Shown here piece after piece: positions 35,430 to 46,430 of a stretch of 64,000 bases of DNA. A program made the position numbers and the translations under genes. This stretch comes from Buxus sempervirens (lineage: Eukaryota; Streptophyta; Magnoliopsida; Buxales; Buxaceae): contig OX387190.1 of NCBI GenBank assembly GCA_947561395.2, forward strand, positions 20,578,858 through 20,642,857, given 5' to 3'. The notes beneath the pieces were generated by a model. It was not told where the DNA came from. It was given only the letters and a program-made list of their open reading frames with translations, and did no database searches. How positions within the stretch are numbered: position 1 is the stretch's first letter; the number at the start of each line of letters is the position of its first letter.

Positions 35430-38282
35430 TGATTTGTCAAAGAAAGTGCAGAAAAGAATCCACAGATGAAGTATGCTTGTGCTAATATCCACCTATATAG
35501 ATTAGTAGCCATTGAAGTTTGGCCATCTGAGAGTCACTCATTGGACTTGGAAAGTTGTATTCTTAGTCCATGGAATGTACTTCAGTGCTACCTTGAGAGT
35601 GTTTTGCAGGTTTTACTTCTGTTATTTTTTTGGGCTGTGGTTTAGAAGTGAACATTGATCTACAGTGTAATTAACATTATGCTTTTGTATTGTCATCACG
35701 TAACAAATAGGTCGGATTTATCCATGAAGCAATTGGAAATGGAGCTGAGGCTGAAGCTGTTTTACTTTGGGGGAAAAATATCTCCTACACACTTGGCTTG
35801 CCAATTTGCCAAGTTGCTTTTGCATCTCTATTAGGTATTTCCTTTTATATTGTTCCTTATCTTCATGATAGTTGATGGCACAACTATTTAATGTTTGCAT
35901 AAAGTTATCTGTTGTTTACATAAAATATATTTTGCTTGTAATTTTCTCTAAGGAAACTATATCGTAAGAAGCAACTTTGGGAATTCGCAGAAATTGAACT
36001 TAACAGTGCGAAGCAAATTTTAGTAGATGCCAGCTCAATTATTTCATGCAAACGGTGCAAATTGACATTTGAAGTTACCATTGATTAGCAAATTGGTGAT
36101 CTAAATAGAAGTCAATTTGATGTAAGTGAAGGGATTTCATTGGTCAAGAGCTCATATTTTGCTCTGGGTCTTTACAGATCAGCCCTTGAAAAATTGAATC
36201 ATTTTGAATGGGAGGATTCTCTTAGCATATTAGACGGAGAAAATGTTGGAAGTAATATGCTCAGGAAAACTCTTTTCAAGGAGGCTAAACAAGATGATAG
36301 CAATACTAGTGCTTATTATGGAACAAATCATTCCAATACCTTCTACATGAAGATGGAAGCTGACATGGCGATGGGTTCATTGAAAGATTTTATTTGCATG
36401 AAATGGGAGTTTCGTCGCAGGCGACTTTCATTGAAACTACTAATTGGTATAGGTATGGTGGAACTGCCTATTGATAGTTTTTGCTGCGTGAGAATTTTTG
36501 ATATGTATTACATTGATATGCGCGCATGTGTGTGTGTGGGTACGTGCTCATGTGGATGTGCTTGTATGCGCATTCATGTGTTTTATATAGAATTTGAATA
36601 TTTGTCACCTTTTCTTCTATCTAATGGATATAGCATCTAAGAGTTTTAGGGCTGCAAAGCAATGGTTTTCTCCACTGTTAGGAAAGTTAGGATTGAATTA
36701 TGGCCTGAAATAAGAAAGGGTAACTTTTAGTTCATTGACTTTGTTTTTCTCAGGGAAATGCATAGGTATCGATGGCCAAATTCATGAAAGACATGAAATA
36801 TTTTGGCAAAGTATGTCTTTGCTTGTTAGCGGAAAGCCATTTTGTCATACTTCCGCTACTACTTCATTATCCTCGTTGCTTGATTACATTGGGAAGGAAA
36901 TTCCAGGAGATTCATTTGCCATCGAGCGTGCAGAAATACTATATCACATATGTTGGTTTTCTTTGAAGAATTATCATTCAATGGATTCCAGGTATTCTCA
37001 AACAACCACAAATATAGTAACTGAATGTCTGTATATATGCTCTCCAGAAATTTCTTGTTTACTTCTCTCCCTCTTTTCCCCCATGTCTATTTGTTGAGAT
37101 AAGCCATGCTGGATTTGGCTTACATTAATGCTCTATGCCAGATTTTTGATCATTTTTAATGGGATTTAACATATGTCTAGAAAATAAACATCCTATTGTA
37201 TCTGCCAAATATTTTGAGTTATAATTGTTATTCTCAATATTTGGGACAAGGAATTTCTTTGTTTTCCTGTTAACAGTAAATGTGTTATCATATATGTGAG
37301 CTCTAATAGTTAGTCGATAACCAATACATTTCATATTACTAACATATTTTTCATCCCCCCTTCTTTCTTTTCTTCTTACCAAGGCTGCTTGCTGTGCTTT
37401 GTCTCATGTTCAGATATCAGGAATAGTATCTTGGTTGTTGCAAGCTTTCATACTTTCCCGTGAGCTTCCCTTGATTTTTCAAAAGGTTGAAATATTCCAT
37501 CTTTTTGATGATCGGAATTGATTATTTCGGGAATACCGTTTATCTCAGAGTATTTTAGTTATATCTTCTAATGCCAATGCATTATAATCTTTCTCTACAG
37601 TTTGATATTTGTAAATAACTCCATATTTTGTAAGTTGGTGATTTGAGGCTGTTTTTGTATTGGTTCATATGAAGTCATAACATGGAGCATGTTCTATCTA
37701 ATATGTTTTAGTTACATTTTGTTATAGTGGTTGATCTTGTAAATCCAAAACTCCTTTCATGTCATTTTCTTTAAGTTTTCAAGGAATTGAGTTTTAGTAG
37801 AATCCTTTTAGGGGGATTCTAGAAATGATATTTGTTAGGTTTCTGTGCTAAATAATGATGGGGAGTATTTCATCTGTTCAAGCGTTGGTTAATTAGATGC
37901 ATTCAATTGCTAGATGAGGCATTGAGATACAAGTTTCAGTGTCATATGCAGAGGTTTATTTTCTTTTTTTCATTTTTCTTACCTCTCATTTTTCTTTTTC
38001 TTTTTTATTTTATTTTTTCCCCATTCTTGTTCACTTAGCCTTTATAGATAATAACAATACTTGATATTTAAAACAATACTACAGGTGTCCAGGTTGCTTG
38101 CTTCAATATTTTTACTTTCCTGCTTTGGTGGGCATTTTTCCTTGCCTCTTTATTTTGAGAAAGATCTATCGGGATGGCATTGGGCTGCGTACTTTCATCA
38201 GGCTTCACTTGGAACGCATGCGAACCACCAGCTCCTCTCAAGTATGGGTGGAAAGCTTGTCACTAACTCCGGGAATTTTGAG

Positions 38283-39809
38283 GTATATCTTTGTGCTCCT
38301 CTTTTCAGCTGCTCCTTATTTGTTCTCCTTAGATAAACCACTTTGTGTGAGTACTTGTTGTTCTCGATCACTAGATTCAAGTATGCTTTTCATTTTACTG
38401 GTATCATTTCACATATTCCTTTTCTTCATGTACAATCTCTTGATGCAGGTTACATAGACAATATGTAATTGAATAGAAATGTCAATTGCCTGGTTTCCTG
38501 AACCTACTTTCTTTGTTATTGGATTTACTAGTTCCATAATTGGTCGTCAATTGAGCCATAAATAGCATATCCAGATTTTAGTTTGACCATAAATTCTAAC
38601 TCTTGATTGGAAATTTTAATATGTGGCAGTTGTCCATCTACATGGTCCTTCTAAACCACATCAATGTTAGCTAATGTTTCTCAATGCTAAGGAAAGAGTT
38701 GAGTTGTTCAAATTTTCAAAGTGTTAGGCCTGCGCCTCAGTGCATAAGGTGCAAAACTAATAAGCATGTAGAAAAATTTATCAACAAGTCATAAACTGTA
38801 AAATATAACAATATAAATAAAGAAATATATGTGGCACAAAGTAGGAGAACCCAAATTTTATTAGAAAAATGTTTGTATTACATATTCATGATTTTCATAA
38901 GCTTCATGACTTAAACTACCTCATGGAATTTCCAAACTGTTAAATTATGCAATATACATGGGTATCTTTTATCATATGTGAAAGTAAATCAAAATTAATT
39001 GAGGAAAGAAATTATGCAATTATGGTTTTCCTTTCACTCATATGCACACTGCACAGTGTATGTCTGCCACTGGTTCATATTGAGAACTTGGGATCCTTTA
39101 TTTTACTTAATGTATGAAGCACAATACTTGGACTCTGGGGAACTTCATGGGTCAAATGGAAGACATGTTAGTTTTACCTTCGGAGGTGTGAACGTATTGG
39201 GACTTAAAGTCTCTATGTTCAATCCTCATAGAAATCTTCGTAAGTGTTTTCTTTAAGGTACATTTGGATTTTGAGAGAATTTGGGAAGCGGTTTGGAGGA
39301 AATAGAAGAAATTATTAGAAATAGTCTTGTGGGCCTTGTTTTTTCTCATGGCTCGTTTTCATACCTCTCCATCAAGAATAAAAACAGCTTGTTTTGATTA
39401 CTTAATTTCTCAAAAGGAATGGGCCTCACTACTATCCTTTTTTTCTCTAAGTAACTAAACACGTGCAGAATGTGGGAGAAGTTGCTTTTCCTACATCTCT
39501 TGCATTCTCTTGACATCCGAATGTAGCCTTAGGAATAAGCCTCATTGAAATTATTGTTATGAGACTTTTCTAGTTGGCCATATGCCAAAGGCTATAAGTT
39601 GCAGTTGCTTGGTGGTCTCAAAAAAATTTTCACATATGTTAGCTTCTGTTAACTTCATTCAATTGAGCAATTTATATTAATGGCTAGAACTCTTCTTATT
39701 ACGATTTTTAATTTGCACTGATCTAGTGGATATCCCAACTTTTGCAATGTTGGAATTGGTGGTTGTTTGTCCTGTGCTATAAACTTGCATAAGTATGAAA
39801 GGAAACTTG
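38283..39809. other. ESP1 intron 20, 5' part
   Basis: AT-rich intron sequence with no gene or clear repeat. It precedes the SINE insertion. The intron continues to 41242. Confidence 0.5.
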
Positions 39810-40052
39810 GATTCTTAATATAAAAAAATGGCTAGCCTAGTGCACAAGGCTCCCGCCACCGCTTGGGGTCTGGGGAGGGTTTGATATACATAGCATTACC
39901 TCCACGAGCTGATAGATTATATCTTGTGACTTGAACTTGAGACCTTTAGGCCGCAATAGAACTACCTTTCCATTGCGCCAGGGCTCGCCCTCAATCCTAG
40001 ATTAATATATTTTAAAAAAAAATATACTAAACCTAGATTCTTAATATAAAAA
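39810..40052 (+). mobile_element. Au SINE with target duplications
   Basis: The body (39827-40035) begins GGCTAGCCTAGTGCACAAGG, the hallmark start of plant Au SINEs. It continues with CTTGGGGTCTGGGGAGGGTT (pol III A-box area) and a B-box-like segment (about 39935-39950). It ends near ATTGCGCCAGGGCTCGCCCT plus an A/T-rich tail. GATTCTTAATATAAAAA is repeated exactly on both sides (39810-39826, 40036-40052), a 17-bp target duplication. It lies in a separase intron, sense to the gene. Confidence 0.88.
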
Positions 40053-42214
40053 GTATATTCCAAATAATTCATTTTTGGGTAATCTTAAAATTAATAGTTT
40101 CAATTGTTGCAAGCCTCTTGGAAGAAAATTTTAAGAGTCGTCTATTTTGTATCTATGTAAAACATATGGGCATGTCTCATATTGACCAAATATATAAAAA
40201 CAGTTGCAAAAGAAGCTCGCTGAAGCTTTGATTCGTTGGATAAGAATGAGTTGGTGACTGATAAAAATGCGAGAAAATAAAAGGACTATTAGTAATGAAA
40301 ACGAAAATCGAAGTTAATAATGTTCCGTAGATGCATGACCCATCGGGTCTTTTGAAGCTTTACTTCATAACAGGTGCATAAAATCTAGCACTGTTGATTT
40401 CAAATATTGTCAACATTCACAATTGCACATGTTGGATGTCTTCTCACTTTTATTGTAAGTGTGGCCTTCTTGTGTAAGCATTATCATTCATAAATTGGTC
40501 AAATGCAGAGTTGTGTTGGAAGAATTATTCTGTATATGAGTTCCTATTGGAGAAAAGAACGAAGGGGAAAAGAGAGAAGGGGACTTCTCAATGTGAGAGC
40601 CGTACCCATCACTTAATTAAAATATGTAAAGTGTGGATTCTGGAAATACCCTTGGCAAATACAAATTTCTTTTATTGGTAACAGTTATTACGTATACCAG
40701 ACAGCCCTTAAGTAAAATTATTGACGAGGATATATACTACCGGCACAACATTACCTTGAGTTGCGGCACAATATCTTAATCAAAGATCCCCAAATTTGAT
40801 CAATACATTTTGAAAAAGAGTATTAAGCTGCATGCTTGGTCATGAGAATGTTTTCCAGGGAGCACAAATTATGTATCTATTATGTTTTGTAAAATGTCTA
40901 TCGAACTTAATATGCTTGGTTTATCATGCTCACAACTCAAAATGTCATATGGACATGCTTGATGTTCACACCTCTACACTATGTCATTAAGCTGCATGCT
41001 TTTATTTTTTCTTGTCTTGCTGCTGCTAGCATCAATTTATATTTCACACCTTCAAAAGGAGCGGTAATCTTTTGTTGACATGAACTTTGACATTGTTTGT
41101 TGCTCCTTGGTATTTTCCTGCCAATAGGCATTAAAATTTTTTCCTACATTATTTTGTTGAATGGCGTACTGAAATACCTACAAAAAAAAAAAGGAAATAA
41201 GAATTATTGTTTGGTTACTTCATTCGGACTTCTTGTTTTTAGGAATCAAATATTGCAGTTTCATTAAGTACCAGGATAGAAATATGCAACTTAGTCAGGT
41301 GATCACTATTAACTTTCCAATGTGGGGGATACCATATATCAATATGAAAGATGTGGCTATCACATGTTTGTTCCTCTACTTGTTATGTTTTTTGTTATTC
41401 ACACCATTGCTGCAGGCTTGCTCCAGAAACAGTTAAAGATCTAAAAGAATTTGTGAAACATTTTTATGAAACCTTACCCAGCACTACAGTCATCTGTATA
41501 AGTTTGCTTGGAAGTGCATATACTATTCTGCTGAGGGAGCTGCTAGATTCTCCTTACTCTTTTCCTGCTTGGTTGCTAATATCACGTTTCAATTCAAGTA
41601 TCAACCTGTTGTAATGCTTCTGCCAGTTAATTCAATTCTAGAAGGTGCTCAATCCTTTCATCGTTTTGCGTAGAGAAATACATACATTTACTCATTTATA
41701 AATTCAACATGCTAATACATAGTTTCTATTAGATGTTCCGGATGATGCAGCCAATTCTATCCTGGGTTATGTCACCGTGAGCAAAGATACGTGTAAAAAG
41801 TGGTCCTGTCCTTGGAGCCCTGATGTTGTAGATAAGGTAGCCCCACAGTTCAGAATGATACTTGAGGAGAACTACCTTTCATCCTCTATGTCTTCAATGA
41901 ATGATACACAAACAAGCAGGTTGCTTTGGTGGACATGGAGAAAGAATCTCAATCATTGCCTTGATAGATTCTTGAGGTAGGTTTTTTTCTACCAATTGAG
42001 TGGTTGTGTGTTTGCTCCCGCTTACTGTTTATATTTATTGATTTATCCATGCGTTTGTTGGCAAAAGCATGAGAATCATGAATGAGTATGCATGTGAGCA
42101 TACAGGGGATACTATTGAGTTCAAAGTCCAATGAATTTTTTGTGTAATTACTAGAATAACAGTCCATCTTGCACCTAAATTTTTTTAACCCCTGTAATTT
42201 ATACCAAATTGTTT

Positions 42215-42515
42215 TTTTTTAATTAATGGTTGTAGGAAATGTGTTTGTCAGATTGCCTAGGCAAGGTTAGGCTTTGGACCTTTTTGTTGCCTTGGTGCTC
42301 ACGAACATGATTAAGCTTTTTCTTGGGAAAAGTTCATGTAATTTTATTGTTATTAATTTATGATTTAACATATAAAGTCACCTAGTCAGTCTTCCATTTT
42401 CCTAGGTGACCACCTAAACCCCCAGGCAAGCATCTAGGCCTAGCTTGCCTAGCCTAGTATCACAAAGGCATTGAGAAAATGCCTAGGCACCCATATGAGC
42501 ATTTCCATTAACACT
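42215..42515. mobile_element. Possible MITE with CCTAGGC-rich ends
   Basis: This intronic stretch has many GCCTAGGC-type words. Its ends look like inverted relatives: TTAATGGTTGTAGGAAATG on the left, and the right reverse complement starts TTAATGGAAATGCTC. No target duplication was established. Confidence 0.4.
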
Positions 42516-43024
42516 GGTATGGGATATAAGCATAGGGTACATCATGGAATATTGCATACAATAACCTCTTGGGAAATAAAAATTTAGCTTCATTCTAATG
42601 TAATATCTTGTTTATGTTGTGCAGTAGTATGGAAGATTTGTGGTTGGGGCCCTGGAAATGTTTGCTTTTGGGTGAAAGGTCTGACTACGAACACTTGGAC
42701 TCTCTAATGGAAAAGCTGATTGACAACCTGAAATGCCAATTCAGACTGAATTCCTATAAGAATCTTATCAGAGTTATTCTTGGGGGCGCTAGATATGCTT
42801 CTGAAACAGAAGCATGCATTTCCCAAGTACTTCAGCACAACGGCTACCTTGGTAGGGGAAGCTGTTGTAAGGAAGAAAAAAATGAGGCACAGTCGGACAG
42901 TTGGGATCGAGTAGAAATTCTTTCTGAATCAGCTAGCCATTTGGTAGTTGAAGCTGCCAATGAACTTCAAGAAGGATGGTTCAATAGGGAACCGATAATT
43001 TTGGTGCTGGACTCTCAAGTCCAG

Positions 43025-43984
43025 GTGAGTTTCTGGACTTGCCATCTCTATATGCATGTTTGTAAACCAAATTTTTTGTTCCTTTATTTGCTGCTTATGG
43101 TTTAAATATGTAAATATTTTGCTGAAGTTTGGTACAGGAGAGTCAAGGAACTTCTAGTGTTGGCTGGATTTGTCCTAGGTTGATTAGTAGAAGCTAGAAA
43201 GAAACTATATGACAAAGTGTCTTGTGGATGTAGGATCAGGGCATGAATTAGGGAAAGAAACTAAGATCTTGGAGGGTGAATTCAGAAGTGATGGAATTAT
43301 AATCTGGAAGTGAGAAAACAGATAAATAATCAGGAAAGCCATAAACTCACTTTGTTACATTAAGGCAGTGGTATATATCACAGTGATTTCAAAACAATCA
43401 AAAAATATACGAACGAGACAATGGTTGTTTTGGTTTCACTTACTGTGACAAGTCAAAGTAGTATAAGGCTACTGGATAATTTCAATATATGGAAGCTCAA
43501 AGGAACTTGAAATTCCACTACTTAACGATGATTTAAAGCTTGTATTGGACATTGATCCTGATGTTAAAAAGCCTTGGTTAAGGTAGGCAACCAACATGAT
43601 TATTAATCATACATAATATGGAAAATAAATCGGGAAAATATCGCATTTATTAATATCTTCACTCGAAAAGATGGTAAAAAAGGGTGAATAGATTCAATAA
43701 GTAAAAGTTAATTTGATTTACTTAAAGCTTAAAACATTAAAGTTTCAAAAAATAAATAGTTTAGTGAAACTATCAGTTGACTCAATAAGAGAAGAAATTT
43801 ATATACTGTTACAACTTTAACTGTTTGAAATGTTCCAAAAAGAAAAATCTAAAAGCGAAAAAATTTTCTAGTTGTTTTTGTTTTTGGAACATGTGAAGAG
43901 AAAACCTGCTTGTTAACAATTAAGTCGAATCACTTTTGATTTTAAAAATTAATGATCATTACAATAAAAAATTGTTTGTGATGT
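43025..43984. other. ESP1 intron 24, 5' part
   Basis: The first ~1 kb of the 6 kb intron before the catalytic exons. AT-rich, with no gene or clear repeat seen. Confidence 0.5.
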
Positions 43985-45026
43985 TGGTAGTGGTGTTGGT
44001 TATGGCTGTTGTGATGGTGGTGGTGGTATTAGTGGTATTGGTGTTGACTAGAGCTGTAAATATTTCCCTACACACGAAACTCACTCAACCCAACCTGAAT
44101 GATAGCCTGATTTAAGATTTTAGTTTGGGTTTGGGTTTGGTCCGGGCTTAGTTTTAAGCCCAAAGATGAGTTTGGGTTGGGCTTGGTTCTTGCTTTATGG
44201 CCCGAAAAGTCCGAACTAAAGAATAAACCCTTGAGTTACATCCATACAGAACAACATCGAAAGAAGAAACCCATGACTTATATCTAAACATAGATCTGTT
44301 GTATGCTCTTTTTCTCTTTTGTTTGAAGGAATTGGGAGTTATTTTTTCCCAACATGCTATGAGGAAAATTACAACGCTAATGCTTTGTCTATGTTAGTCT
44401 TATAGAACCTTCAAGAGAGGTTACCAACCATATTGAAGTGGAATCTATGGGAATAAGGAATGGTAAAATTATTATCCTCACTTTTACATAGAAAGGACAA
44501 TATTCATACATATTGGATGATTTTAGGGAAAATGCCTCGTCTATTGTAATCTTTGTTCTGTTTCCTTTTTAAAGGTACTCAAAGGAACATGTGAATTGTA
44601 TTATATCTCTTTAGATTTACATGTAGTGAATACTTTTCTATCAATGTTGCATCTTAACTAATATTTTACTTCATTATAGAAGGATTTAAAATGCAATTAT
44701 CTTAAGTATACATTCTATTTGGGCTAGCCTGAACCCAGCCAAAACTCAAGAAATAGTTTTAGGGTTGGGTTTGGGCTCAAGGAGTTTGGTTTTAGGGCGG
44801 GCCGAGGTGAGTTTGGGCCAACTAATTTTAGATTGGGTTGGGCCTGAACTCATCAAAACCTGGACCAACTGTAGTGGCAGTAGTGTCATGTGCATGTTAG
44901 TGGTGGTTGTAGCAAAGTTAGTGGTAGTGGTGGTGATATTGTCAGAGATGGTGGCAATTGTGGGGATGATAGTGGTAGTGGTGGTGATTTTGATTATAGT
45001 GATGCTGGTGGTGACAATGGCAGTAG
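43985..45026. repeat. GTG-rich array split by a probable hAT-type insertion
   Basis: Imperfect GTGGTG/GTAGTG trinucleotide repeats occupy about 43985-44045 and resume at about 44872-45025. Between them (about 44049-44871) lies DNA whose two ends carry repeated GGGTTTGGG / GGGTTGGGC words, bounded by CTAGAGCTGTAAAT and CCAACTGTAG. The arrangement suggests an insertion into the array. Element ends and family are uncertain. Confidence 0.5.
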
Positions 45027-45350
45027 TGTTATGACAATGTATATAGATAGCTGTATTTAGACAGATGTATATGGAGAGCAGTAGACAGTTTCCTATGCAT
45101 AGTTTAGACAGCATTAGACAGTTCTCTTAGCTGTTCATTTATTTAGTTGTACATTTTCGATTTTCCTTTATTATTTCTTCTGTAATCATGCCCTGCCATG
45201 ATTAGTTAGGCTGGAATCATGCCTCCTCCTGTCATCATGCACATATGATTTGTGATCTTCCCATATTGGGGCGCCTGTGGAGATTCTATTTAATGAGAAA
45301 AGCTCTAAGGAGCAAGGCAGATTAACATCTCAAATTGTGAGAAATTGACA
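45027..45350 (+). mobile_element. copia 5' LTR
   Basis: Starts TGTTATGAC. It may end at TTAACA (45327), which mirrors TGTTA, or at TTGACA (45350) directly before the primer-binding site. The exact 3' edge is unresolved between these two. It lies in the ESP1 intron, sense to the gene. Confidence 0.7.
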
Positions 45351-45362
45351 TGGTATCAGAGC
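45351..45362 (+). promoter_or_regulatory. Retrotransposon primer-binding site (tRNA-Met)
   Basis: TGGTATCAGAGC, the standard plant copia/gypsy primer-binding site complementary to the initiator methionine tRNA 3' end. Confidence 0.9.
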
Positions 45363-45604
45363 TACTTCTCTGATTCACTATATGCTATTTTTTAAGGTAT
45401 TGGAATTCCATATTCGGGTTGTTTTCCTTCTTGGATTCTTGCGATCTGCCGGGTGTCCTTTGGTTATCATTCTTGCTTTTGTGGCCTTATCGCTTTGATC
45501 GTGCTTGTCTGGTCCTTTTTGTTTCTTCTGCTTCTTTTTTATTTTGTGTGGTCTACTTGCTGGTCTGCTGCTGGCATTTGTTCATCCTTGCGACAGATTG
45601 CATC

Positions 45605-46430
45605 ATGTCTGTTCTCAATTCAGCCATGCTCTCTGTCCAATTCTTTGGTAAGAATTATTTCTCTTGGGGAATTTCAGTTCCAATTATTTGTCACAGGGAA
45701 GGATCTTTGGCGTCATATTGATGCCACTGACCCTCTACCAACTGATCCTTTCCAACTATCCCAATGGGTAGGATGCTCGAATTATGATTTGGATCCTGAG
45801 CTCTGTGAAGCCTCCTATTGTTCTCAATTGTGGCCATACAAAAGAACCAAGTTGCTATGGTAGTATTTGAAGAGGGTTTACATTCAAGAATATTTTTCTC
45901 GCTGTTTTCAAATACTATGCTATAGTTCCTGATGCCTCCTTGTCTGCCGTTCAAGCTAAACATAAGAGTAGCCAACGTGATCAATTTCTAATGAAACTCG
46001 TTCAGATTTTGACGCATCTTATTCCAACTTAATGAATCGGATTCCATCTCCTTCTCTTGATATATGTCTAGGTGAACTTCTAAGAGAAGAGCAGCAGGCT
46101 ATCACCAATGCTACCATGGACAATCAATTGGCTTCTAGCAGCCCCCTTCCTGTAGCATATGCTACTCAAGGGAGATCAAAGCGACGGCACATGCGAGCTG
46201 TTGTATAGTGTTAAAGTTACAAGGAATTTGTCCAAATTTCTGCTCATTGTGAGAAGTTCTGTAACGATGGCAAGAGAAACCAGGACACATCATTACTGCT
46301 TGCCCTATCCGCCCTAAGAATAACATATGATGCCTCGACTGCAGCCTTCACTCCTTTTGCCTTGCCTATAGCTACATCTCAGGGTGTTTTCTCCTCAGGT
46401 ATGGTTGCCATAGGGGTTTTAATTGCTGAA
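45605..46430 (+). pseudogene. Truncated copia gag
   Basis: Reads MSVLNSAMLSVQFFGKNYFS, then after frame shifts FQFQLFVTGKDLWRHID and DPLPTD. Further on comes LMNRIPSPSLDICLGELLRE with EEQQAITNATMDNQ and a decayed CCHC zinc knuckle (about 46240-46300, remains of GHIITACPIRP). This is the copia gag order. No protease, integrase or RT follows, so the element is truncated after gag. Frame changes and missing cysteines show it is dead. Confidence 0.8.

Noticed and set aside
44746-45114. Thr/Ile- and Val-rich frames
   Set aside because: They come from the GTG trinucleotide array.
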